A DNA stretch of 64,000 bases from Theristus sp. LFF4_11 (GCA_030248135.1 JASANC010005653.1:1-64000); one strand, 5' to 3'. Positions 33,092 through 44,826 are shown, counted from the stretch's first letter. Numbers and translations are program-made. Notes: generated by a model not told the origin, from the letters alone.

Positions 33092-34430
33092 GTAATTCAA
33101 TGCGCCGATCACGGATTTTGGGTTAGTTTTCTTACGTGAGCAACTCTAGATGCTGAATCGTGACGATTTCCGGCGAATCGGCCGTGGAAATCGGCGAAAT
33201 CGGTCCAGAAATGAAAAACAAGAAAACTATGTTTTCCAGTGCAATTCAATGCGCTGATCACGGATTTTGGGTTAGTTTTCTTATGTGAGCAACTCTAGAT
33301 ACCGAATCGTGACGATTTCGGGCGAATCGGCCATCGAAATTGGCGAAATCGGTCCAGAAACGAAAAACAAGAAAAGGGTGTTTCCAGAGTAATTCAATGC
33401 GCTGATCACGGATTTTGGGTTAGTTTTCTTACGTGAGCAACTCTAGATACCGAATCGTGACGATTTCGGGCGAATCGGCCGTCGAAATTGGCGAAATCGG
33501 TCCAGAAACGAAAAATAAGAAAAGGGTGTTTTCCAGGGTAATTCAATGCGCTGATTACGAATTTTGGGTTAGTTTTTTATGCAAGCAACTCTAGATGCTG
33601 AATCGTGACGATGTCGGGCGAATCGGCCGTGGAAATCGGCGAAATCGGTCCAGAAACGAAAAACAAGGAAAAAATGTTTTCCAGGGTAATTCAATGCGCT
33701 GATCACGGATATTGGGTTAGTTTTCTTACGTGAGCAACTCTAGATGCTGAATCGTGACGATTTCGGGCGAATCGGCCGTGGAAATTGGCAAAATCGGTCC
33801 AGAAACGAAAAACAAGAAAAGGGTGTTTTCCATGGTAATTCAATGCGCTGATCACGGATTTTTGATTAGTTTTCTTATGTGAGCAACTCTAGATACTGAA
33901 TCGTGACGATTTCGGGCGAATCGGTCGTCGAAATTGGCGAAATCAATCCGGATACGAAAAACGAGAAAAAGATGTTTTCCAGGGTAATTCAATGCGGTGA
34001 TCACGGATTTTGGTTAGTTTTCTTACGTGAGCTACTCTAGATGCTGAACCGTGACGATTTCGGGCGAATCGGCCGTGGAAATTGGCGAAATCGGTCCAGA
34101 AACGAAAAATAAGAAAAGGGTGTTTTCCAGGGTAATTCAATGCGCTGATCACGGATTTTGTGTTAGTTTTTTTAAGTGAGCAACTCTAGTTACAGAATCG
34201 TGACGATTTGGGGCGAATCGGCAGTGGAATTTAGTGAAACCGGTCCAGAAATGAAAAACAAGAAATCGGTGTTTTCCATGGTAATTCATTGCGCCGATCA
34301 CGGCTTTTGGGTCAGTTTTCTTATGTGAGCAATTCTAGGTACTGAATCGTGACGATTTTGGGCGAATCGGCCGTAAAAATAGCAAAGACGAAATTGGCCT
34401 AAAAACGAAAAATGAAAAACCTGAGTTGTC
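33092..34430 (+). repeat. Satellite array, nine units of 148-149 bp
   Basis: Each unit starts GTAATTCAATGCGCTGATCACGG and contains GAGCAACTCTAGAT, ATCGTGACGATTTCGGGCGAATCGGCC and ATCGGTCCAGAAACGAAAAA. Unit starts: 33092, 33241, 33389, 33538, 33686, 33835, 33984, 34132 and 34281. The spacing is very regular and units differ by point changes. The last units are more diverged. Confidence 0.92.
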
Positions 34431-34504
34431 CGGGGTTTAGAAGAATGTGTGACCAACGTATTGTGATTTTGGTCCGACCTTTGGGGCTTATGTAAAAGTC
34501 AGAA

Positions 34505-35556
34505 TATTATCTAAAAATGCGGGAGACGCATATAAAAGGAGGAATATGGCCTTGTGTAAGCAGTGAAAGACTTGGCTCGACAACGCTTTTCAAGTCTCTG
34601 ATGTGGTACACACGGATACAAGTACATAAGAGTCATATTTTTGCGCCGTTTATTTTTTATTTCGGTTGCAAGTGGCAAGTGGCAACCCTCGTACATTGTA
34701 GACAAATGAAACTTTCACATTTGCTTTTTTCTAGCTTTTAGCGACCTCTAAAACTACTAAAATAACGATCAGACTTTAGATCGCTGACACTGGTTTGCAC
34801 AAAGTGTATCGCAGAGGCATTGGGAACGCAAGGTGTCCTTCTGTGGCAAAGGCAATGACTGACCGGTTTATCCTGTCACAAGAGTTTGGTAAAAAGGGTG
34901 AAAATCAACGGAAGACAACACTTTTTGCACTGGTGCTGCTGTATGCACAGCGGTGCGTACGTCAGCAACAACGATAAAGCTACATGCAGCAATGTTATGC
35001 AATCTCTGATGTTTCTGTTTTTTGCACAGAATTTACAGATGGCCGATTAAACATGGCAGTTTTTTTCAGGGTGCAAGGAGCGCGCGAATTTTGAATGAAA
35101 GAAAAAGAAGTTCAGAAACCAAATTGTATACCAAATTTGACGCGTTTTTTTAAACTAATGGATTATCCGTATTATTCTGTTCATTCTTTCTCCCTTGCAC
35201 ACATGATTGGAAATGTTGGCATTTTTGAAAAAGACGACTCCTAGTCAGCGACTAATCCCGCCTTGATGGACTGCCTCATTTATTCGGCCATGCTGTACAG
35301 AATTTCGCACATGATGTGATTTTAGACTAAACTGAAGAGGACAATTGAAAAATATCTAGATAACTTCAATGTTTTTACGCTTTTCAGCAAGCTTTTAAAC
35401 AACAAACGCGGCGCAAAAATATGACTCTTATGTACTTGTATCCGTGTGTACCACATCAGAGACTTGAAAAGCGTTGTCGAGCCAAGTCTTTCACTGCTTA
35501 CACAAGGCCATATTCCTCCTTTTATATGCGTCTCCCGCATTTTTAGATAATGTTGG
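34505..35556. mobile_element. Element with about 145-bp inverted ends
   Basis: 34505-34655 is repeated in inverted orientation at about 35405-35556 (ATGCGGGAGACGCATATAAAAGGAGG and CACACGGATACAAGTACATAAGAG). The interior, about 750 bp, contains a second MITE (35035-35298) and no convincing gene. Confidence 0.7.
35035..35298. mobile_element. 270-bp MITE D, copy 2
   Basis: Near-identical to the copy at 26848-27120, same orientation. Inserted inside the inverted-end element at 34.5-35.56 kb. Confidence 0.75.
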
Positions 35557-35562
35557 TTTGGT

Positions 35563-35775
35563 CCCACGGGTTACGGTAGCGGTAGTTTTGGGTCTCGACA
35601 CGAAGTTGCTGAAGACCACCCACTGCAGAGTTACCGTAATCTTTGAAATCCGGTTTTTGACATTCTGTTATAATGCTGCATGTTTCTAAAAGGTTTCAGC
35701 TGTTATTCACAAGAAACAAGGTGGTTTTCAGCAACTTCGTGTCAAGACCCAAAACTACCGCTACCGTAACCCATG
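35563..35775. mobile_element. Small foldback element with about 57-bp inverted ends
   Basis: GGGTTACGGTAGCGGTAGTTTTGGGTCTCGACACGAAGTTGCTGAAGACCACC at the left is mirrored at the right end (CAGCAACTTCGTGTCAAGACCC...GCTACCGTAACCC). Confidence 0.75.
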
Positions 35776-36308
35776 AGCCCTACCTTCCGCGTATGACTGT
35801 TTCATGCAATCATGTGAACGGTATCCATCATAAATATCTATCAAGCACATGAATACAACAATCAGTGCACTGTACACGCTCACCACAGACTCACTCAATC
35901 GAAAATTTCAAATTCAAATAACTTCTTCAAATTTTTGAATTTCAAAAAACCCTCACACAGGATTACTCAGCAGAACAAGGGCTTTCATTTGAGCCATCAA
36001 TCAGCGTGCTGCGATGAAATTTGAGCGGACCCATATTTTTAAGGAGAACCCAAAAGTCGAACTCAGCGCGGTTCGAATGCACCTACAATTTATTGAGTTC
36101 GACTGTATTTTTGTCCACCATCAGATTTTCCTCCGGCATTTTTTGAATTTTTTGATTGAATTTTTTTAAATAATTGAATTTTTTTTAACAAGAACGACAC
36201 AGTTGGCCTACATAAGTCACAAAATATATAGGGCGTTAATTAAAGTTAACTTCACGCTCTTTACTGGTTTCTTCTTTTTTGGCTGTTTTGCTTTGTATTA
36301 TTGCTACC

Positions 36309-36781
36309 TCCGGCCCGTTCAATTCCGGCTCTAATATTTTTGGTCCGGACGATTCCCGCCCGAATATTTCCGGTTCGAACGATTGCGGCCCGGCGAATTT
36401 TCTCCAGAACGACAAATAAACTGCTGGGAGTTGGGAGGATTGAATTTTTTTTGCATTCCACCCCCAATCAATCGCAGATATCAAAATGATTGCAAAAATG
36501 AAAATAAACTTCAGCCAAATCTAATCCCAAAACAAAGCAAAGTTGCTGTAGGTCTCCTTTTAAGCAAGCCAAGCCTTTTAAATAAAGGTTCTTCGAAACG
36601 TGAGTTTTTGAAAAAATGTTTTGCCGTGATTTGTTTGATTGCGGTCATTTTGGATTTATCAAAGATCACAAAAAATGGTACAGTTGGTTTACTGAAATTG
36701 CTTAGTTAAATTGCTCGTGAGACATTGCCGGGCCGGAATTGTCCGAGCCCGAATTCTCCGGGCCGCAATCGAACGGGCCGT
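36309..36781. mobile_element. CCGG-rich TIR element, copy 2
   Basis: CGGCCCGTTCAATTCCGG at the left and CAATCGAACGGGCCG at the right. Irregular CCGG/CCCG units repeat inside both ends. A related copy is at 24395-24660. Confidence 0.6.
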
Positions 36782-38163
36782 ATATAGCCCCCTCCCCCCT
36801 TTACCTCGACACGGGTACTAGACTCCCCCCCCCATCCCCCTCCGCGAGAAAACACGGGATCGCACCCCCCCCCTCACGGTGGTCAATCTCATCTCAACTT
36901 TTTCCAAAAATAGCGTAATTTTTGCATTTTTCTTGACGTTTGTGTCTGTCCCTGCATAGATTTTGTTGTTTCTGACCAAACAAGCAGCTTGTTTGCACAA
37001 AATATTCTGTATTTTACAAGAACTTCTGTGTTTTTCTGAGGCAAAAATTTGGTATTACCCGTGCGATCCCGTGCACCCCCCCCTCACGAAATTTGGCAAA
37101 CCCCCCCCCCCCCTCACCCAAAGGTCCCGCTTTCGCTACTGATAGAGAGAGATAGATTCGAAAAATTTTTGGGGGGCCCGCCCCCCCCCCCCCCTAGAAC
37201 AACTGTGGAGATAGAGATAGTTTCGAAATTTTTTTGGGGGGGGGGCAGTAACGTGGGCGCGGGGGGGGGGGGGGGGGGGGGGGTACACCTAGAGATGTCA
37301 AGAAAAAAAAATTTTCTATTTTTTTTCTTTTTAAAATAAAAAATTTTTTAATTTTTTTTTTAAAATGAAAGTTGTTCAGAATTTTTCAGGGAGTCCGAAT
37401 ATCACCATCTGAGGAGCCACCGACTTACCATATGACCCCCACTCATATGGGAGGAGGGTGAAAATTTCAGACTTGGTTTCGGCGACCCCATTTTCCCACC
37501 GACGACATCACGTCTCGTGTTTTGCCTCTCAATTCACCTCAAATAACATGGAAACAAGTTCCACAACAAACCGGTGTGATCATGCTGACGACACGAGGCG
37601 AAACAGCAACGAGCAACCAACGAAGTTACGCTTGCAGTGGCAGACAGTGCAATTTCCACCTTTCGAGATCCTGAAAAACGATGCGTAAATGTGAGTTCTC
37701 TGCTTCTATCTCACCTTAGCGACATCGGAATTTGTTGAACTAGCCTTTGCGACGCTCAAGTACTTCAATGCGCGAGTCGATCATCACTCACCAAGGCTGA
37801 AAACAGTCGATAAATCAATCCAGAATACCACCTGCAGCGTTGAAGACTAAGTGACAAGGTAAAGTCAAAGAAAATTTTTGTTGAACTTTCGAAAAATTAT
37901 GCCAAAAACGGCATTTTCAGGGCACATTAAAGAAAAAATTTCAAAAATTTTTAATAAAAAAAATAAAAAAAAATGCTCATTTTTTTTTACTTTAAAAAAA
38001 AAATTAAAAAAAAATTTTTTTTTTGACCCTTACATCTCTAGGTACACCCCCCAGAGCACCAGAGACCGTCGGGTGGGGGGGGGTCGGGGGCACCGTGCCA
38101 CCCCCCTAAAACCGGGCACCCCCCCCATCGGACCCCCCCCTCGAAAATTTGGCCGACACCCCC
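36782..38163. repeat. Poly-G/poly-C-rich region with a foldback element
   Basis: Long G or C runs occur at 36.8-36.9, 37.07-37.28 and 38.05-38.16 kb. Between 37283 and 38050 the ends TACACCTAGAGATGTCAAG and TTACATCTCTAGGTACACC are inverted, outlining a roughly 770-bp foldback element with A/T-rich subterminal arms. No gene was found; the proline/glycine-rich open frames are low-complexity artefacts. Confidence 0.6.
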
Positions 38164-38634
38164 CATAGTTGTTCCAGAGCCGAGGGGTTGGGGGGGGCCG
38201 ATATAGATAGCCGGAGCAAATTTTCTAGATAGATAGATAGCTGGAAAATTTTGGGGGGGGCCGCGGGGGGGCCATGTGACTTTGGGGGGGGCCGGTCAAA
38301 ATTTTGAAATTTGATAGATAGATAGCTAAAACGCTAAAAAGCTATAAAAACAGCAAAATAATGCTAAAAATACACTAAAAATCAAGTATAAACGCGTATT
38401 TTACCTAAAATTAGCGAAATTTTCAAGAATTACGAGCAAAAATGGTCAATTTTGGTAAAAAATTGACTCATTTTATGTCTTCGAAGACAAAAATTTTTAG
38501 ATGGATAGCTGGTTGAGAAATTTTTTTAGATAGATAATAGCTGAGCCGAAAAAACCTGTTTGATAGAGATAGATTCGAATTTTTTTTGGGGGGGCCGCCC
38601 CCCCCCCCAGGCCCTCCCCCCTAGAACAACTATG
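38164..38634. mobile_element. hAT-like MITE, copy 2, with 8-bp target duplication
   Basis: 471-bp copy in inverted orientation to the 22.6-kb copy. Flanked by the 8-bp direct repeat ACACCCCC (38156-38163 and 38635-38642). Ends CATAGTTGTTC and GAACAACTATG are intact. Confidence 0.78.
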
Positions 38635-38652
38635 ACACCCCCCCCCCACATA

Positions 38653-39352
38653 GGGTTGTTAAACAAAAATGAAATTTTTTTTTTAAAAAGTGATTAAAAA
38701 AAAACAAAAATGCCGACTAAAAAAAATTCGAAATTTTTTTCTCTAATATGCTCTGAAAACCTCAATTTTGGCACAATTTTTCGAAAGTTCAACAAAAATT
38801 TTCTTTGATATTACCTCGTAAAACCTTTAGCAGTCGATTTTGGGCCGTTTTACCGACTGATTTTAGGCTACGACAACATCTGCGATGAAGTTTTTGAGCG
38901 TCCCAAAGCTTGGCCTACCATTTCCGATGCAGATAAGGTGACGATTCGCCTCGCAGAGCGTCCGATTGTGCTCGCTGCTCCGTTTGCAAGCACTACGTTG
39001 TCTGGTTGCTTGCTGCTTCGTGTCGTGTCGTCGCGACACCATCAGAAGAATTGATCGAATTTCAAGGCGGTATGTTTGTCTTCACTTTAGCATTAGTTTA
39101 GCTGCGGACAATTAGTGACGTTTTGGAGGTCAAAACACAAGAAGAGGCATGGTGACGGTTTGGAAAAGGGGTAATTGAGGTCACCAAAACAAAATCTGCA
39201 AAGTTCCGTCATATGGGAGTCATTCGGGAGGCGCTTGCATATCATTGTGGTTCTTCGGACTCCCTGATTGATTTAGCACAACTTTGATTTTTGAAATTTA
39301 AAAAAAAATTAAAAAAAAACAAAAATGACGATTTTTGTTTTTTTAACAACCC
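38653..39352. mobile_element. 700-bp element with GGGTTGTTAA ends and TA flanks
   Basis: GGGTTGTTAA at the left and TTAACAACCC at the right, TA on both sides. A/T-rich inverted arms flank a core that also occurs at 60.62-61.06 kb (CAGGGAGTCCGAAGAACCAC, CGACGACACGACACGAAGCAGCAA). A non-autonomous TA-targeting transposon is likely. Confidence 0.7.
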
Positions 39353-39366
39353 TACCCCCACACCTA

Positions 39367-40389
39367 GGGTTAGGGAAAAAAATCCGGATTTTTTTTTCAA
39401 TTAAAAAAAAAATTTTTTTTAATTTTTTTTTACAAGTTAGGTTTGTTCGAAGCGTCTCGTCGAGCTGAGTTCATCTAGACTATTTTCAGAACGATCCGAA
39501 AACTATAAGAGCGAAAATCGTGTTTTATTGAAATTATGTCCATTTCATAGAGGGAAAGTTGCATTTTCAACAGTAAAACAGGACAATTTTCGACGTGTAC
39601 TTGAATATTGAACCGTTCTTAGTTGTTCCTCTTTAGAAAATTACCAAAATTTGACTGTGTTCAAAAATTCCTGTTTGCTGTAGCTAAGTCGGCAACCCCT
39701 GTCGACCCGGTCGCCCCCCCCAAGACACTTACTTTCAGGTTCAACCAGCTATGCTATCTGCCACATGGCGAGAGCCCACTCTTCAAATCACCGTATCGAA
39801 AACACGTACCATGATTTCGCGATCACGTTGCGGGCAACTGACAGACGCAAGTTTAACACGTTAGTTTAGCTCAGCACGCAAGTTTTAACATGTGGCCATG
39901 TTATCGGGTATCTGAAAAACGGTCGTGTGATGTGGTATTAACCAACATCTCCGCTCCAATTGTTTAACAATATATCGCACAACTCCATTGTAGACCTATA
40001 ACATACGCCAATCAACAAAATATCATGTTCATCTCATGGCCTACCGACTGAAAAAACATGTTCTATGTTGCAAGAAAACGATTTCTGAAACGATATTTCA
40101 ATTCAGTTAAGTCATTTCAACGCTAAAAATTGACTCTAGAAGTCATCCAAATCGAAAAACATGGAGTACGTCGGTCAAAATGACCAAATAATGACATGTA
40201 CCTAAGCACACAAAGAAGTTGGGAAGAAAATTTGGTTTGAACTTTCAAAAAATTATGCCATAAATCGAATTTTCAGAGCAAAGTAGAAAAAAAATTTTTC
40301 AATTTTTTTTTTAAGTTTGAAAAAAAAATCCAAATTTAAAAAAAAAACGAAAAAAAAATAAAAAAAAATTTTTTCAAAGCCCCTAACCC
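39367..40389. mobile_element. 1-kb element with telomere-like GGGTTAGGG ends and TA flanks
   Basis: GGGTTAGGG at 39367 and CCCTAACCC ending at 40389, each next to TA. A/T-rich arms flank a core containing the inverted copy of repeat C (39820-39960). The right end abuts its own inverted duplicate (see 40237-40556). Confidence 0.6.
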
Positions 40390-40556
40390 TACCCACACCT
40401 AGGGTTAGGGGCTTTGAAAAAAAAAAAATTTTTAATTTTTTTTTCGTTTTTAAAAAAAAAAAATTTTGGATTTTTTTTTCAAACTTAAAAAAAAAAATTT
40501 GAAAAATTTTCTTCTACTTTGCTCTGAAAATTCGATTTATGGCATAATTTTGCCCA
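40237..40556. repeat. Near-perfect palindrome, about 155-bp arms
   Basis: Arms 40237-40391 and 40400-40556 are reverse complements around the short centre CCCACACC. They share AAATTATGCCATAAATCGAA, the A/T runs and CCCTAACCCTA/TAGGGTTAGGG next to the centre. Confidence 0.8.
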
Positions 40557-41625
40557 ACTTAGCTGTTTTTTACTTTTTACAAGAAAACACAGTTTTTTGC
40601 AAACACAGTTCTGAATTAGGCATATTGAGACGCGCCGAATGATGTGCTTTTTGACTGGTTTACACGATATTTAGAATAATTTGCGGTTTTTGGGGCGACT
40701 TTTGCCCAATTTAGGTGTTTTTTACTTTTTTTACGAGCAAACACATTTTTTTGCAAAAAAGCGGTTGAGTTCTAAATTAGGCACATTGAGACGCGCCGAA
40801 TGATGCGCTGTTAGATTAGTTTTCACGATATTTGGGATAATTTGTGGTTTTGGGACGATTTTTGCCCAATTTAGCTGTTTTCTTGCGAGCAAACACATTT
40901 TTTGCAAAAAAGCTGTTGAGTTCTAAATTAGGCATATTGAGACGCGCCGAATGATGTGTTTTTTGACTGGTTTACACGATATTTAGAATAATTTGCGGTT
41001 TTTGGGGCGACTTTTGCCCAATTTAGGTGTTTTTTTTTACTTTTTTACGAGCAAACACATTTTTTTGCAAAAAAGCGGTTGAGTTCTAAATTAGGCATAT
41101 TGAGACGCGCCGAATGATGTGCTGTTGGGTTAGTTTTTACGATATTTGGGATAATTTGTGGTTTTGGGGCGATTTTTGCCCAATATAGCTGTTTTCTTAC
41201 GAGCAAACACATTTTTTGCAAAAAAGCTGTTGAGTTCTGAATTACGCATATTGAGACGCACCGAATGATGTGCTTTTTGACTGGTTTACACGATATTTAG
41301 AATAATTTGCGGTTTTTGGGGCGACTTTTGCCCAATTTAGGTGTTTTTTACTTTTTTACGAGCAAACACATTTTTTTGCAAAAAAGCGGTTGAGTTCTAC
41401 ATTAGGATATTGCGACGCGCCGAATGATGTGCTGTTAGATTAGTTTTCACGATATTTGGGATAATTTGTGGTTTTGGGGCGATTTTTGCCCAATTTAACT
41501 GTTTTCTTACGAGCAAACAATTTTTTTTGCAAAAAAGCGGTTGAGTTCTAAATTAGGCATATTGAGACGCGCCGAATGATGTGCTGTTGGGTTAGTTTTT
41601 ACGATATTTGGGATAAATCACGTCT
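40550..41625 (+). repeat. Dimeric (higher-order) satellite, about 312-bp repeat of two ~156-bp types
   Basis: GCCCAAT occurs at 40551, 40704, 40864, 41016, 41178, 41330 and 41488, with spacings that alternate between about 152 and 160. Type 1 units have GCGACTTTTGCCCAATTTAGGTG with TTTTTGACTGG. Type 2 units have GCGATTTTTGCCCAAT with TAGCTGTTTTCTTACG. The types alternate, giving 310-314-bp dimers. The array ends about 130 bp before the CHMP2 start. Confidence 0.88.
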
Positions 41626-41699
41626 TTTTTTTGTGAATTTTTGTTTTGTTTTGTTGGTTTTGTTTATGGTTAATGAGGTTTTTGTTGCTCAAAAATGAT

Positions 41700-41761
41700 T
41701 TTTGACAAATATTTTTTTGTTTCCAGATTCATTTTCTCAAAAAGTTCCTCAGAAATTCACC
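41700..41761 (+). promoter_or_regulatory. Acceptor upstream of the CHMP2 ATG
   Basis: ATTTTTTTGTTTCCAG ends at 41726, 35 bp before the ATG. Satellite DNA lies immediately upstream, so a cis 5'-UTR exon would have to lie beyond it. A trans-spliced leader would be simpler. Confidence 0.4.
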
Positions 41762-44700
41762 ATGCCGCTCGAGTTTTTGTTCGGCAAACGTAAAACCCCG
41801 CAACAGCTTTTACGTGAAAATCAGCGTGCGCTCAACAAGGCGATGCGAGAACTGGATAAAGAACGGTTCGTTATTTATTTAAATTTATCTTGATTATAGC
41901 GAATGATTGGAGGGAGCACACAAAATAAAACAAAACAAGTGCATGGAGTAAAGCAAGGAGCGAGGTGTTTTTTGCGCAACAGTTTTACGCCGTTGGAAAA
42001 AGTGAAAGGACCATGGGTGAGAGGGGTGTTTGCCAACTTTTAAGGGGGGCAGGTAGTACCTTCTTAGTGAGGGGGGTTCACGGGTGGAGATTTCTTTGGA
42101 GGGTACACGCAAAAAAGTTTCGTGACTGGGGGTGCACCGGATCACTCGGGTGGTGGTTATTTTCTCTAAAAAAGGCAGGATAGTGCAGTCAGAATATCTT
42201 GTGCAAAGCAAATGCTTATTTGATAGCAAAAGACACTGACATCAAAAATGCAAAAATTGTTGGTCCATGCAATGCATCATCCCTACAGCTTGTTGGAACG
42301 ATTCAGAACAGAGACGAGATTGACCGCCACCCAGGGTTTTTTTGCAGAAAAAACAGGTTTTTTTGTAGAAAAAACATCGGTTTTTTGCAGAAATTTTGGA
42401 GCGTTTGCAGAATTTTTTTAACAAATTTCTGCAAATTGCAGAAACAGATTTGCATGTGAATTTTGCTTTTGCAACACTCATTTTGTGCTTGGCGCTTGAC
42501 TGAGGTTTCACATCAACATGGTTTCAAATTTCAACAACAACAACAAATTTCAAATAGTTTTTTTGTCATAAACAGCTGTTTCGCTGGTTGCTGTAGCGCA
42601 ATGATTGGCGTTTTGTTTTGCCTTCGTAAATAAAATCTGAGTATTTCGAATTCGAAAAATAAAACAGAATCACATCAAATCGAATTATTGTTTACTGTTA
42701 GGCTTTCTGTTTGGAATTAGAATGAGGTGATAATAGTGATCCTGATCCATCAACCACACGACAGAAGATGCAAAAAAATAAGACATTGACGGAGGTGCGA
42801 ATAATTCCCTGGTCCAAGTACAACTACAGGTAAGCATGCAGTATCTGGGGATGAAAACAAAGAGGCGATACAAAATCAAACCGAACAAAGTGAACTTCAT
42901 CTTTGAAGACGTCGAACCGACCGAAGCCATCGTTTTGATTGCGGAATTTGAGCAATAAGGGTTTTCATTTGATTATCATTGATGTGTTGTTAGGTTTAGT
43001 TTAAATCGAATGATTAGTGATTTGGTTGGTTTGGCAATCTGGTTTGGTATGGTGTTCCTTTTATTTTTTCTGAATCTTTGAAAAATTCTGCGGTAAAACG
43101 ATGCATTTGGCAATTGCAATTCTCAGCATCGTTAAGAAATGATGCTCAGAATACAAAAAATGACATTAAACAAGCACAAAACCCATTTTCGTCATGTTTT
43201 TGAAATTTGCAGAAACCAAATTTCATTGTGGATTTTTTGTTGCCAAATTTCTGCAAATTGCAGAACCGACTTTTTGAAAAAATACCCAGCCGCCACCATG
43301 AGGGGGGTGACATTTGCAAATCCTGGATGAGGGGGAGTGTCGTACCCGTGCTCAGAGGGGAGGAAGAGGGTAATGTTCAGGAATGGTTGCCCGTGCACGG
43401 GCAGGATGCTCGCTGATGGAGGTAGTGCACGAGTGCACCCCCTTGATTTCGCTGTTGCTGCATGTTTGCATTTCATTCCATTTGTGGATTAAAACTGAGT
43501 CAAATCCAATGGCAACGCAAACGCTGCCACAAAATCCACGCACAACACGACGTGAAAGAAGCGCTCATTCTTATTTCACCTCCTGTACGCAACTGGTTTT
43601 GTTTCAGTTCACGTTTGGAACAACAAGAAAAGAAAATTATCGCAGATATTCGAAAGATGGCGAAGCAGGGTCAAATGGTCAGCGACTAAGCTCAGTTTGC
43701 TTTTTTTTCTTTTCAACAAACGCTGTTTTGTGATAATCTTGTGATGCCATGTTTTTAGAGGAAAATATTGTGTTGTGTAAAAAAAGATTGCTCAGGAAAG
43801 TGGCATTTCTAATCAGGTTGAACTGAACGTGGTCAAATCAACATAAAAAGAACACAATGACTTCGAAGAAAGTGCCTGCGATTTGAGAGATATTCTTTCG
43901 ACACGTAAACTACTGATAGGCGTTGGTACAAGCCAAACGCGTTTGTCACAGGATGCAACGAAGGTGATGGCAAAAGACTTGGTTCGAACGAGGCGTTATG
44001 TCAAGAAGTTCATGATAATGCGTGCGAACATCCAGGCGGTGTCGTTGAAGATTCAAACGTTGAAGTCACAAGACGCGATGGCGCAGGCAATGAAGGGTGT
44101 CACAAAGGCGATGCGCTCCATGAACAAACAGGCATGCTCTCTGTGTCCTCCTGTTTCATTTCAGACATCATTTGGCGCACTGTTGGAAATGCAGCTTTTC
44201 TCATGTGTGTTCTTTGCAGTTGAACCTGCCGCAAATCCAAAAGATCATGATGGAATTCGAACGCCAAACGGAGATGATGGACATGAAGGAGGAGATGATG
44301 AATGACGTCATTGATGACGCCATGGGCGACGATGACGACGAAGAGGAAACGTTGGTGTCATTCGTTCTCGCAAGCTCCAATTGCTCAGCAACATTTGCTG
44401 TGTGCAAGTCGTTGACCGCCTGCAGCAGTGAGACCGATCAGCGAGCACACATCACCAGTGCAATTATATTAACCACACACTAACCCTGTATAGTTATTTA
44501 TCTAGTCAATGTGAACAATCGAAGCAGCCAAATTTGGTGCGACATAATATTATGGCTGAGCAATTGCACATCCTCTCCTCACAGCGGTGCTGTTGTTTGT
44601 TAGCACTTGTGCTATTATTGGTATACTTTGCAGCGACGCGATTGTCAACCAAGTGCTCGATGAGCTCGGCATTCAAATGAGCGACCAACTGGCGAACTTG

Positions 44701-44826
44701 CCTGCTGCTGGATCGACAGTTGGCGTCACGACGGGCGCCCAGAAGGGCAAACAGGCTGAGGCTGCTGCGCTCTCGGACGCCGATGCTGACCTGCAGGCAC
44801 GGCTGGAGAACCTGAGAAAGGAGTGA
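41762..44826 (+). CDS. CHMP2A: CHMP2 (VPS2) ESCRT-III subunit
   Basis: ESCRT-III core subunit that polymerises with CHMP3/4 on membranes for multivesicular-body sorting, abscission and membrane repair, and recruits VPS4. Exons: 41762-41865, 43608-43678, 43952-44131, about 44220-44352 and about 44634-44826. The N-terminus MPLEFLFGKRKTPQQLLREN is diagnostic of CHMP2. Helices continue with RLEQQEKKIIADIRKMAKQG, VRTRRYVKKFMIMRANIQAV and NLPQIQKIMMEFERQTEMM, then an acidic stretch. The C-terminal DLQARLENLRKE fits the MIM1 motif that binds the VPS4 MIT domain. Intron 3 appears to start with GC (CAG/GCATGC) instead of GT, because keeping the conserved MNKQ-LNLPQ junction requires it. Intron 1 (1.7 kb) holds repeats and a small unexplained open frame. 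Confidence 0.94.
42330..43285 (+). repeat. Duplicated TTTCTGCAAATTGCAGAA hairpin repeats in CHMP2 intron 1
   Basis: The palindromic core TTTCTGCAAATTGCAGAA with similar flanks occurs near 42425 and near 43250. Related GCAGAAAAAAC units surround the first. Confidence 0.6.
42761..42957 (+). other. Possible small coding remnant in CHMP2 intron 1
   Basis: An open frame from ATG 42769 (with TEVRIIPWSKYNYR) stops just after AG/GTAAGC. A second, from ATG 42836 (with LGMKTKRRYKIKP and DVEPTEAIVLIAEFEQ), ends at 42957. Composition is more protein-like than the surrounding intron. I do not recognise it. It may be a transposon or gene relic. Confidence 0.25.

Noticed and set aside
33092..34430. Regular direct repeats reminiscent of CRISPR
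   Set aside because: The whole 149-bp unit repeats with no unique spacers, in a eukaryotic genome. It is a satellite.
37049..37339. Proline/glycine-rich open frame
   Set aside because: Produced by long C and G runs inside transposon sequence.
39367..40410. Interstitial telomere array
   Set aside because: Only GGGTTAGGG (two partial units) at each element end; the motif belongs to transposon termini.
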